Positions 56,488 to 64,000 of a stretch of DNA of 64,000 nt are shown one piece after another. Numbering within the stretch: position 1 is the stretch's first letter; each line of letters begins with the position of its first letter. Made by a program: the position numbers and the translations under genes. This DNA is from Azospirillum cavernae (lineage in GTDB: Bacteria > Pseudomonadota > Alphaproteobacteria > Azospirillales > Azospirillaceae), in the NCBI RefSeq assembly GCF_003590795.1, contig NZ_QYUL01000001.1:1753001-1817000 (forward strand), given 5' to 3'. A model generated the notes under the pieces. That model saw only the letters and a list, made by a program, of their open reading frames with translations, made no database searches and was not told the DNA's origin.

Positions 56488-57020
56488 CCGACGCAAAGCG
56501 CTACGCCGTCGAATGTTATGGCGGTGGCGAGGGGCTTGGCGCTCCGGCCCTGGCGGTGTTCGACCTTGATCGGGAAACCGCCGCCTTCATCGTCACGATG
56601 GCCCGCCTGATTAGGCAACACCAGATCCACAAAATCGAACGGTACGATTTCCGGGTCTGGTACTTCGAGACCGACCCCCGCGACCATCTCGACGATCCAC
56701 AGCGGACGGCGGCGGACGCTGATCCGAACCTGATCGACCTGCGGAACGACGACCAAACCCTGATGCGGTCGGAGGCTGACCGGCTTTGCGTCACGGCGGA
56801 TCGTTTCCGCTTCCTGACCTATCGAAAGCACTGCGGCGAAGAAATCGAAACGGCGGGACAGTCAATCGCCACCTTGGCCGCCCATTTCGACATCCCCTGG
56901 GAGTTCGGCAACCCGGATGGCCACCTTCATCCCAAGCACGGCGACGAGGGGCTTGCCGCTCAGGACGGCGGCGTGCTGGAGACCAACGCCCAGGACTCGC
57001 TTCACACCCTGCGGAGCTGA
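56484..57020 (+). CDS. Unrecognised protein of the element
   Basis: A 178-aa acidic soluble protein with RYAVECYGGGEGLGAPALAVFDLDRETAAFIVTMARLIRQHQIHKIERYDFRVWYFETDP. No motif identified. AAGGAG at 56469-56474 and overlap with the small ORF support the start. It ends 240 bp before the parB-like gene. Confidence 0.72.
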   Translation: MTDAKRYAVECYGGGEGLGAPALAVFDLDRETAAFIVTMARLIRQHQIHKIERYDFRVWYFETDPRDHLDDPQRTAADADPNLIDLRNDDQTLMRSEADRLCVTADRFRFLTYRKHCGEEIETAGQSIATLAAHFDIPWEFGNPDGHLHPKHGDEGLAAQDGGVLETNAQDSLHTLRS

Positions 57021-57160
57021 CGGAGGGCGGAGCCGATCACCAGGTTCCTTTTCCGTGCTTCCGTCCATCCGCCGTTCCGGCTTTCCACGCCCTCACATCT
57101 CCGGTCCTGCGGTTTTCCGGTTCCATAGAAAGCCGCCGCCCCGCCTTCCTGCCGATCAGG

Positions 57161-57263
57161 GTGTGCGAACCGGAGGAGAGGGCGAGGAAGGCCGGGATTG
57201 TCGTGACGGGTTGAAGGCCGGAGGAGAGTCTTCCGTCCGCCCGTCGCGGAGTTCCACCCGATG
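57161..57263 (+). promoter_or_regulatory. Structured leader of the parB-like gene (copy B)
   Basis: This repeats the ardC leader. GACGGG (57205-57210) pairs with CCCGTC (57240-57245), and CGGA (57219-57222) with TCCG (57232-57235). Bases that differ from copy A keep pairing (G-U in A becomes G-C in B). GCGGAG begins at 57246, right after the outer stem, and the ATG is at 57261. Confidence 0.7.
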
Positions 57264-59375
57264 GCTGCCGTCCAGAAGATCACCCTGTCGCCCTCCCGCG
57301 ACATCCCCTTCAACAAGCTGGTCCTTTCCCAGGCCAATGTCCGCCGGTTCCAGGCGGGCGTCTCGATTGAGGAGCTGGCCGAGGACATCGCGCGGCGCAC
57401 CCTGCTGCAAGGGTTGAGCGTCCGGTCGATCCTCGACGCCGACGGCGCGGAAACCGGCATGTACGAGGTTCCGGCGGGTGGTCGCCGCTACCGGGCGCTG
57501 GAACTGCTGGTCAAGCAGAAACGCCTGCTGAAGACCGCGCCCATCCCCTGCGTCGTCCGCGACCGTGGCGTCGCCGAGGAGGATTCCCTCGCCGAGAATA
57601 TCCAGCGCGCGCCGCTCCACCCCCTCGACCAGTTCCGCGCCTTCTTCGCCCTGCGCCAGAAGGGCCTGTCGGAGGAGGAGATCGCCGCCGCCTTTTTCGT
57701 TTCGGTCGCCGTCGTCAAGCAGCGGTTGCGTCTGGTGTCGGTGTCCGAAACCCTCCTCGACGTCTATGCCGCCGACGGCCTGTCGCTCGACCAGTTGATG
57801 GCCTTCACCATCTCCTCGGACCATGCCCGCCAAGAACAGGTGTGGGAGGCGATCCAGCGCGCCTACAGCCGGGAACCCTATCAAATCCGCCGGATGCTGA
57901 CCGAGAACACCGTGCGCGCCGCCGACAAGCGGGTGCAATTCATCGGCATGGCGGCTTACGAAGCGGCGGGCGGCGCCGTGCTGCGCGATCTCTTCCAGTC
58001 CGACGATGGCGGCTGGATCGAGGATGTGGCCCGGCTCGACCGCCTGGTCGCGGAGAAACTGAAGGCTCTGGCCGATCAGGTCGCAGCGGAAGGCTGGAAA
58101 TGGATCGCCGCCGACATGAGCTTTCCCTATGGGCACAGCCAGGGTCTGCGGAAGCTGACCGGCACAGTGATCGACCTGACCGCCGAGGAGCAGGCGGCCA
58201 TCGACGCCCTCGAATCCGAACGCGCCCGGATCGAGAATGAACACGCCAAGGCCGAGGAACTGCCCGACGAAATCGACCGTCGGCTCGGCGAAATCGAAAC
58301 GGCGTTGGACAGTTTCGCCAACCGAACGATCCGCTTCGATCCGAGCGAAATCGGTCGCGCCGGGGCCTTCGTCAGCGTCGGCGCCGACGGCATCCCGGTG
58401 ATTGATCGCGGCTATGTCCGCCCCGACGATGAACCGCCGGTCGCCGCCGACCCCAGCCGGGAGGACGATCAGCCGACCGCCGTCCCGACTGGAGCCGCTC
58501 CCCCATCACCCCCCATCACCGTGGTCACGGTCGGCGGTCAGCCCGCCTCGGTCGAAGAGGAGGATGACAGCGTCCTCAAACCCCTGCCCGACCGGCTGGT
58601 GATGGAGCTGACCGCCTACCGCACCCTGGCTCTGCGCGACGCCGTCGCCGAACATCCCCAGGTCGCGATGACCCTGCTGCTGCACAGGCTGGTCAGCGAC
58701 CTGTATCGCCATGCCGGATCGGGAGCCTGCCTGGACGCCTGTGTCCGCACGGTTTCCTTTCCAGCCCAGCCTGGGGATCTCGCCGACAGCCCGTCGGCCA
58801 AATCCGTCGCCGAACGGCACGCGGCCTGGAAGAGCGATCTGCCGGAGGACGATGACGCCCTGTGGACTTGGCTCGCCGCTTTCGACGACGCCAGCCGTCT
58901 CGCCCTGCTCGCCCATTGCGTCAGCTTCGGAGTCAACGCCCTGTACGAGAAGGTGGATCGCTTCGGTGGGGCGGGCCTGTCGCAACATGGTCTTGACCGC
59001 CGCCTCCAGCAGGCGGAACGGCTGGCGACCGCCGTCGATCTCGATCTGGTGGACGTCGGCTGGCGCCCCACCGCCGACAATTACCTGGGCCGCGTCACCA
59101 AACCGCGCATCCTGGACGCGGTGCGGGAAGGCGTCGGTGACCGCGCGGCCCAGCTCATCGAGCATCTGAAGAAGAACGACATGGCCAAGGAGGCCGAACG
59201 GCTGCTCGCCGACAGCGGCTGGCTGCCCGAACCGCTGCGGCGGACGGATGACGACGCGCCGACGCCGGAAGCCGAAGGAGAGGCCGTCACCCTGCCCGAT
59301 TTTCTCACCGGCAGCGGCGAGGCGTCGAACCCGCCAGCCGCGTCCGACGACGCCCACAGCATCGCCGCCGAGTAA
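57261..59375 (+). CDS. Large ParB/RepB/Spo0J-like protein
   Basis: A 704-aa protein. Residues 10-200 hold the ParB CTPase/N domain (IPFNKLVLSQANVRRF, VPAGGRRYRALELLVKQ, ENIQRAPLHPLDQFRAF) and the helix-turn-helix (EEIAAAFFVSVAVVKQRLRLVSVSETLLD). A long acidic C-terminal region of unknown function follows. No ParA gene is near. Such solitary large ParB-like proteins are typical of conjugative elements and may act in DNA transfer or expression rather than partition. Confidence 0.88.
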   Translation: MAAVQKITLSPSRDIPFNKLVLSQANVRRFQAGVSIEELAEDIARRTLLQGLSVRSILDADGAETGMYEVPAGGRRYRALELLVKQKRLLKTAPIPCVVRDRGVAEEDSLAENIQRAPLHPLDQFRAFFALRQKGLSEEEIAAAFFVSVAVVKQRLRLVSVSETLLDVYAADGLSLDQLMAFTISSDHARQEQVWEAIQRAYSREPYQIRRMLTENTVRAADKRVQFIGMAAYEAAGGAVLRDLFQSDDGGWIEDVARLDRLVAEKLKALADQVAAEGWKWIAADMSFPYGHSQGLRKLTGTVIDLTAEEQAAIDALESERARIENEHAKAEELPDEIDRRLGEIETALDSFANRTIRFDPSEIGRAGAFVSVGADGIPVIDRGYVRPDDEPPVAADPSREDDQPTAVPTGAAPPSPPITVVTVGGQPASVEEEDDSVLKPLPDRLVMELTAYRTLALRDAVAEHPQVAMTLLLHRLVSDLYRHAGSGACLDACVRTVSFPAQPGDLADSPSAKSVAERHAAWKSDLPEDDDALWTWLAAFDDASRLALLAHCVSFGVNALYEKVDRFGGAGLSQHGLDRRLQQAERLATAVDLDLVDVGWRPTADNYLGRVTKPRILDAVREGVGDRAAQLIEHLKKNDMAKEAERLLADSGWLPEPLRRTDDDAPTPEAEGEAVTLPDFLTGSGEASNPPAASDDAHSIAAE

Positions 59376-59389
59376 CCCACCCCTCCACC

Positions 59390-59422
59390 GGCCCGGCCTC
59401 CCCCAAGGAAGCCGGGCCTTAT
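59390..59422 (+). terminator. Terminator after the parB-like gene
   Basis: GGCCCGGC (59390-59397) pairs with GCCGGGCC (59411-59418), followed by TTATT. It lies just before the next start codon at 59425. Confidence 0.65.
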
Positions 59423-59424
59423 TC

Positions 59425-59871
59425 ATGTCCAAGGGTCCGATCATGCCCACGACCATCCAGACCAACGTCTACACCTTCGATGAGTTGTCCGAGCCTGCGA
59501 AGGAAGCCGCCCGCGCCCGGCATCGTGAAACCGGCCTCGACCACGCGTGGCACGAGTTCGTGTACGCGGATTTCGAGGCGGTTTGCTCCATCCTCGGCGT
59601 CAGCCTCCGAACCAGCCCCGTCCGTCTGATGGGCGACGGGTCACGACCAGAACCGCATATTTTCTTTCGCGGCTTCTGGAGCCAAGACGACGGCGCTTGC
59701 TTCGAGGGCACTTACGCTTACGAACGGCGCGCGCCCACCCGAATCAAACAGCATGCGCCCCAGGATCCCGAGCTTCACCGAATCGCCGACATCTTGCAGA
59801 CCATCCAGCGGCGGAATTTCGGCCCATCCGCATTTCCGGTGCAGGCCGGATGCAGATGGGAAGCGGAATGA
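59425..59871 (+). pseudogene. Element protein cut by the ISL3-type insertion
   Basis: The first ~130 residues (TFDELSEPAKEAARARHRETGLDHAWHEFVYADFEAVCSILGVSL, IFFRGFWSQDDGACFEGTYAYERRAP) match a phage/plasmid protein sometimes called antitoxin-like. The frame then enters the left inverted repeat of the IS at 59821 and ends at 59871 with IS-derived residues GPSAFPVQ. The normal C terminus is missing. A second ATG at 59443 is possible. Confidence 0.75.
59821..59843 (+). repeat. Left terminal inverted repeat of the IS
   Basis: GGCCCATCCGCATTTCCGGT and three more bases; pairs with 61548-61570 with two mismatches. Confidence 0.9.
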
Positions 59872-59912
59872 GCACATAAAGGGAAGCATTTCCTGCATGA
59901 GCACCCGCTTCC

Positions 59913-61523
59913 TTGTCCAAATCGCTGCTTTCCTTGCTGCCGGCCGGGCTTGTCGTTGATCAGGTCACGGTCGACGCCGATCGTGTCGTGGTGGCGGCCC
60001 ATGTGCGTGCTGTCACGGCCGCCTGCCCGCTGTGCCGCCGACCATCGCGCCGCGTCCACAGTCGTTACAGTCGCCGCCTGGGCGATCTGCCCTGGCAGGG
60101 CCGTATGGGTGAACTGCGTCTGCAAGTCCGCCGATTCCGGTGTCCGGCCGCGGACTGCCCGCGCCGTGTCTTCGCCGAACGCCTGCCCACGGTCGCGGCG
60201 CCGCGGGTCCGGCGCACCCGCCGGCTTGCCGAGGCGCAGCGCACCATCGCCTTGAGCGCGGACGGCGATCCCGGCGCCCGGCTGGCCACCCGCCTTGCGA
60301 TGCCGGTCAGTGGCGACACGCTGCTGCGCCTGATCCGGGCGGAGCCGATGGCGCCGATCCCGACGCCGCGCGTCATCGGCATCGATGACTGGGCGTGGCG
60401 CCGCGGCAAACGCTACAGCACCATCGTCGTCGACCTCGAACACCGCCGCCCGATCAACCTGCTGCCCGACCGCCAAGCCGACACCGTCGCCGCGTGGCTG
60501 AAGGCGCATCCCGGCGTCGAGATCGTTGCCCACGATCGCGCGGGCGCCTATGCCGACGGCATCCGCCGAGGCGTGCCGACCGCCGTTCAGGTCGCCGATC
60601 GCTGGCACCTCCTGCACAATCTCACCGATGCGCTGCGTGAGATTCTCACCGGTCATCATCGGGATCTGCGGGCGGCGGCCAAACTGGCCGCCGCTCCCGT
60701 CGATGGAACCGGACAAGAGGCACACGTGCCGCAGCCTGATCAGGGTGGCAAACCACCGACCCGTCGCGAGCAGAGGAGCGCCGTCATCCAGGCCGCCCGC
60801 CAAGCCCGTTTCGAGAAGGTCGTCGCGCTGAACGCTCGCGGCTGGTCGCAAACCCGCATCGCCCAGACGCTCGGCCTCGACCGCAAGACGGTGCGGGTGT
60901 GGCTACGGTCCGGGCAGCCACCACCCTGGCGCCAGCCGGCCAAGGGCAGCCAGCTCGATCCGTTCCTCGACCATCTGCATCGGCGCTGGGACGAAGGGTG
61001 CCACAACGCCGCACGGCTCTGGCGGGAGATCAAGTCCCTCGGCTTCACCGGTCAACGGACCACGGTTCGGGACTGGGCACGGCCTCTGCGGCAGACCATC
61101 CCAGGCACGACCTGTGCAGTCTCGGCCTCATGGCGGGCGCCATCGCGGCGACGGGCGGCATGGTTGGTGGTCGCCGACGCGACCGAGATCGACGCGACCG
61201 AACAGGCCTTCGTCACCGCCCTGCTTTCCCGTTCCCCGAAGCTGGCGCAGACCGTCGCGTTGGCTCGGGCCTTCCGGACGATGGTTCGCGAACAGCGGGC
61301 CGGAGAACTGGATGAGTGGCTGCTGGCGACCGACGGCACGGCTTTGGCGAGATTCGCCGGCGGCCTGAAGCGTGATCTGGCGGCGGTGCGCGCGGCCTTG
61401 TCGCTGCCGTGGAGCACCGGGCCGGTAGAGGGCCAGATCAGCCGGCTGAAGACGATCAAGCGCACGATGAACGGTCGTGGTAGCTTCGACTTGCTGCGCC
61501 ACCGTGTCCTCGAAGCCGCCTGA
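59913..61523 (+). CDS. ISL3-family transposase
   Basis: A 536-aa transposase with N-terminal zinc finger (CPLCRRPSRRVHSRY ... FRCPAADCPRRVF), helix-turn-helix region, and DDE core: Asp in GIDDWAWRRGKRY, Asp in IVAHDRAGAYADG and Glu in STGPVEGQISRLKTIKR. A second HTH (GWSQTRIAQTLGLDRKTVRVWL) is inserted, as in ISL3 members of Proteobacteria. The reading frame opens at TTG 59913; no ATG is in frame upstream. Confidence 0.93.
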   Translation: MSKSLLSLLPAGLVVDQVTVDADRVVVAAHVRAVTAACPLCRRPSRRVHSRYSRRLGDLPWQGRMGELRLQVRRFRCPAADCPRRVFAERLPTVAAPRVRRTRRLAEAQRTIALSADGDPGARLATRLAMPVSGDTLLRLIRAEPMAPIPTPRVIGIDDWAWRRGKRYSTIVVDLEHRRPINLLPDRQADTVAAWLKAHPGVEIVAHDRAGAYADGIRRGVPTAVQVADRWHLLHNLTDALREILTGHHRDLRAAAKLAAAPVDGTGQEAHVPQPDQGGKPPTRREQRSAVIQAARQARFEKVVALNARGWSQTRIAQTLGLDRKTVRVWLRSGQPPPWRQPAKGSQLDPFLDHLHRRWDEGCHNAARLWREIKSLGFTGQRTTVRDWARPLRQTIPGTTCAVSASWRAPSRRRAAWLVVADATEIDATEQAFVTALLSRSPKLAQTVALARAFRTMVREQRAGELDEWLLATDGTALARFAGGLKRDLAAVRAALSLPWSTGPVEGQISRLKTIKRTMNGRGSFDLLRHRVLEAA

Positions 61524-61547
61524 ATGGCCCCGCTCGTGTTGGTTCTC

Positions 61548-61570
61548 TGCACCGGGAATGCGGATGGACC
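61548..61570 (+). repeat. Right terminal inverted repeat of the IS
   Basis: TGCACCGGGAATGCGGATGG plus three bases, inverted relative to 59821-59843. Confidence 0.9.
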
Positions 61571-61756
61571 AGTATCCAATCGGCACTGACACCGCTGGAT
61601 CTTCAGCCGAAGCCGCTCCAGTCCGGACAGCGTCAACACCGCCCGCCGGTTCTCATAGCGGATCCGCATCCGTAGGCCGCAGGCGGGACAATCCCGACGT
61701 TCCGGCACCAGAAGCCGCTCCAAACCTTGGCGAACCCGACAAAACCGACGTGGCAT
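61571..61756 (-). pseudogene. N-terminal fragment of a zinc-finger transposase
   Basis: The minus-strand frame MPRRFCRVRQGLERLLVPER followed by CPACGLRMRIRYENRRAVLTLSG and IQRCQC looks like the zinc-finger start of a transposase. It stops being related where the ISL3 right repeat begins, so the IS or a later deletion removed the rest. Confidence 0.55.
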
Positions 61757-61846
61757 GACAGCCTCCCATTCAGGCCCTTTCCAGAACCTCAACAGACAGC
61801 TCAGCTTGCCGCCCTAGAAAAAAACAACGCGCAAAGAACCCCGGCC

Positions 61847-62002
61847 ATGGTCCGCTGGTCGATGCAGGAGATCCGTCGTGTCGCCAACCGTCTGGCCCAG
61901 CGTCACATCGAGCCGGCCTTCGTGATTGCGTGATCCGCCTGGAGGCGATGCCACCAAGCCGTCGCCAAGGAGGTTCACCTTAGGCGAAGGGCACAACTGT
62001 AA
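61847..62002 (+). pseudogene. C-terminal fragment of an IS701-like transposase
   Basis: MVRWSMQEIRRVANRLAQRH and IEPAFVIA are followed by an in-frame TGA at 61931-61933, then SAWRRCHQAVAKEVHLRRRAQL to a stop at 62000-62002. The TGA stands where Trp (TGG) is expected. A decayed IS end. Confidence 0.6.
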
Positions 62003-62116
62003 TGCTAAGGTCGTCGATATGAGACGGCTGTTGAAGATTTCCGGTATCCTCTGACGATGCCAAAGCGTGGCTGGGCCATTGTGGGCATACCACTTTAAAG
62101 TGATTAATAATACATT
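62003..62116. other. Junction to AT-rich DNA
   Basis: No gene. Base composition falls sharply from about 62080 towards the right edge. Confidence 0.6.
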
Positions 62117-63364
62117 CTAATCCCTATAAATCGCATCTACTGCAACCTGGAACGCTGAACCAAATGCCTTCCAACTTGTTGCCTCCCTAAGTCGGGAAGA
62201 TGACTCATATCGAATTTCGGCGGCGTCGGTGCTTGAGAAGGCCCAATTAAGTCGCTCTGATATCCCTTCGGGTGTTTCCTCAAATAATTGGCAATCAAAT
62301 AGCCATTCAACGGCGCCAACATTCTTCGAATTACACGCCAAAACCAAAATTCCAGCCCGTGCTGCCTCCAAAATCGTATAGGGAACTAAATCAAACCGCG
62401 ATGTACAGACGAAAACGCTATTACACAATAATGAAACATATAAGTTATTATTTATCCAATTATTTGCTTGCCTAGGTACAAAATATACGCTCTCCCTCAT
62501 TTCATTCGGAACTCGCGTTTTTAATGTATGGCGCTCGCAATCGACATCCTCCCCACCTATAATTATTGCAAAATCTATTACTTTATCGCGGAGTGCTTCA
62601 CATGCTCCATCGACGAACAATTCCACTCTTTTGAAATAGTCCAATCTCGATACAACCGTTAGAGCGATTTTTTTCTTTGTTTTGCATCGATCTAATATTT
62701 GAGATTGCAGATGATTCAGTTCAGAGCGCGGAATTATTGTATTTCTCTCTAGAGGTGGGGGCAGACGTCCAATACGATTCTTCTCAAACCCACTGCCTCG
62801 TACATAAGCGAGCTGAAGTGGAGATATTTCGGCGCAGTACGAGCGGTGATTCCTTCTAATCCATTCAAGCCCTTCACTCTGCACTTGTTTCAAATGATCG
62901 AACTTCTCATGCTCCCAGTTAAACGCCTTGCGAGCTGCATCAGCGCCGATTCTTAGTTCGACGTCACATACAAATGGGCCATGGTTGGTTACTATTATTG
63001 GAATACCATCAGGTATGAACATACTAAGTGTTGGTGTCTGCGTATAAATATAGATTAAATCCTCAAATGGGTAGGCAGCTTGAAGTAAGCGTATTGCTTC
63101 AGCCATGCGGTCAATAACCAGTTTACGACTCATGGAGTAGTTAAAGCAAAAGCGGTATCCAATACTATCATCCCAATTTGCTTCAGTTATATTAGGCGTT
63201 AACGCGTCTTCGTCGCGCCTATAGCGAATAAGAGCCACGCTGTGCCCCATCAATCTGATGGCATTTTTACAACCTATAACATGCTGTGTTACTCCATAGG
63301 GAAATGGTACAGCTGCCGATATCGGCAAAAACCTATCGTTGACCAATATACAGCAAAGCGCCAT
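62117..63364 (-). CDS. Glycosyltransferase (GT4-like), horizontally acquired
   Basis: A 415-aa GT-B type protein. RFLPISAAVPFPYGVTQHVIGCKNAIRLMGHSVALI resembles the N-terminal domain. The C domain has ALTVVSRLDYFKRVELFVDGACEAL and FVCTSRFDLVPYTILEAARAGILVLACNSKNVGAVEW, with the donor-binding Glu. Codon use is AT-rich, unlike the rest of the window. It probably decorates surface polysaccharide. It begins 12 bp after the aminotransferase stop. Confidence 0.85.
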   Translation of the reverse strand: MALCCILVNDRFLPISAAVPFPYGVTQHVIGCKNAIRLMGHSVALIRYRRDEDALTPNITEANWDDSIGYRFCFNYSMSRKLVIDRMAEAIRLLQAAYPFEDLIYIYTQTPTLSMFIPDGIPIIVTNHGPFVCDVELRIGADAARKAFNWEHEKFDHLKQVQSEGLEWIRRNHRSYCAEISPLQLAYVRGSGFEKNRIGRLPPPLERNTIIPRSELNHLQSQILDRCKTKKKIALTVVSRLDYFKRVELFVDGACEALRDKVIDFAIIIGGEDVDCERHTLKTRVPNEMRESVYFVPRQANNWINNNLYVSLLCNSVFVCTSRFDLVPYTILEAARAGILVLACNSKNVGAVEWLFDCQLFEETPEGISERLNWAFSSTDAAEIRYESSSRLREATSWKAFGSAFQVAVDAIYRD

Positions 63365-63376
63365 GAGATCACCTCA

Positions 63377-64000
63377 TTATCCAGTTACGCGATGAATCCG
63401 GTCCAATGCTTCTTTCAAAACTAGCTGATTGCAGGCAATATTCATCCGTACAAAACTTCTATAAGGTTGGCCGTACATCGTCCCACCAACCAAGGCCACC
63501 TTGGCTTTGCGAAGAAAATGAAGCTCAGGATATGACATCGTCAAAGGTGGATGCAGCCAAAGATAAGGTGTCGCATGATGACTATAGTGAGCCGTCCACC
63601 CTCCGGGCTCCAACACACTGCGTACTAATTCTTTATTTTCAGCCACTTTGTTGCGACACTCTTGAAGCCACGCTAATCCTAGAGTAACCGCTGTTTCACA
63701 TACCGCTTCACCTAATGCAGCTCTAGGTGACAGAATCCATCTAAATTCGCGCTCTACTCTGGAGGCGGACAATTGATTGTTAAAAATCATATAACTAACT
63801 CTAATTGATGGTATCGCCCAAGCCTTGCTTGGTCCGCCAAATATTACAACTTGATCTACACAATGCCTCAATATATCAAGTAACCCCAGATCCTTAGGAG
63901 TGGGGAAGGTATGCGCATAAATAGCATCAATAAATATGCTCAGATTTTTAGCTACAGCTATCTCAGCTAGCCATTCCATATCCTTTTGGCTCAGCAAAGC
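63377..64000 (-). CDS. Class I/II PLP aminotransferase, partial (N terminus outside the window)
   Basis: The C-terminal ~207 residues of a fold-type I aminotransferase. IFIDAIYAHTFP contains the PLP Asp/Tyr region, and IFGGPSKAWAIPSIRVSYM the Schiff-base Lys and phosphate-binding Arg. SFVRMNIACNQLVLKEALDRI ends with the substrate Arg motif. AT-rich like the neighbouring glycosyltransferase, with which it forms an operon. Confidence 0.82.
   Translation of the reverse strand, partial: ALLSQKDMEWLAEIAVAKNLSIFIDAIYAHTFPTPKDLGLLDILRHCVDQVVIFGGPSKAWAIPSIRVSYMIFNNQLSASRVEREFRWILSPRAALGEAVCETAVTLGLAWLQECRNKVAENKELVRSVLEPGGWTAHYSHHATPYLWLHPPLTMSYPELHFLRKAKVALVGGTMYGQPYRSFVRMNIACNQLVLKEALDRIHRVTG

Larger units (their letters stand above)
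59821..61570 (+). mobile_element. ISL3-family insertion sequence
   Basis: Bounded by 23-bp inverted repeats, 59821-59843 and 61548-61570, with 21 of 23 matches; both ends start GG. Length 1750 bp, with one transposase gene. The 8-bp flanks (GGAATTTC left, AGTATCCA right) do not match, so no target duplication remains. Confidence 0.9.
53300..64000. mobile_element. Integrative element inserted in radC (right end outside the window)
   Basis: The left end is the sudden loss of RadC similarity at 53300, followed by an integrase, antirestriction and partition-like genes, an ISL3-type IS, transposase relics and AT-rich cargo. No second copy of the radC junction was found in the window, so the right boundary and att core are unresolved. 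Confidence 0.75.

Overview
The window is a GC-rich chromosomal segment of a nitrogen-fixing alphaproteobacterium, most likely of the Rhodospirillales (Azospirillum/Rhodospirillum-like). The evidence is two phasins, an oxygen-type NifA with the alphaproteobacterial cysteine motif, sigma-54/NifA-controlled nifB and nifHDK, and the DraT/DraG switch that ADP-ribosylates NifH. I cannot name the species from the sequence alone.

Layout. 1-4.7 kb: end of an unidentified gene, a lone Anbu-type proteasome subunit, two phasin genes with matching promoters and TGC-rich operators, a glutathionylspermidine-synthase-like protein and a tRNA-Leu/tRNA-Ala pair. 4.8-11.3 kb: a methyltransferase, MepA, and a YbhG/F/S-type efflux set under a TetR repressor, with the permease separated from the ATPase by an opposing secreted-protein gene. 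11.6-22.6 kb: nif cluster I, in the order nifA (frameshifted here), cyclase-FHA, nifB, fdxN, TPR-like gene, 4Fe-4S LRV protein, nifZ, nifZ, nifS, nifT, small gene, DegT-like, SIR2-like. The last two proteins appear to lack the catalytic residues of their families.

22.6-30.8 kb: GST, azoreductase, a class II amidotransferase and draT-draG-draB on the minus strand, then a chitinase, a HigBA toxin-antitoxin pair and an unrecognised helical protein that separate draT from nifH. 30.8-35.2 kb: nifHDK with a -24/-12 promoter, two overlapping NifA sites and a strong terminator. DraT/DraG act on NifH Arg104; NifB, NifS, NifZ, NifT and FdxN serve cofactor assembly and electron supply.

36-53.3 kb is mostly housekeeping: a double-PAS chemoreceptor, a TRIC-type channel, the prkA-yeaH-spoVR operon, a response regulator, a Nudix protein, GluQ, an HNH nuclease, Coq7-DsbB, two tRNA-Leu genes, a CinA-like protein, SfsA and Map.

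From 53.3 kb to the right edge lies an integrative element inserted in radC. It carries a tyrosine integrase, an ArdC-like antirestriction protein, DUF2958, a 38-aa ORF, an unknown protein and a 704-aa ParB-like protein. The ardC and parB transcripts begin with near-copies of a leader that can fold into the same two stems just before the ribosome binding site. An ISL3-type insertion sequence, other transposase relics and an AT-rich glycosyltransferase/aminotransferase pair follow. All calls rest on reading the sequence and on recalled family motifs; no database search was run.
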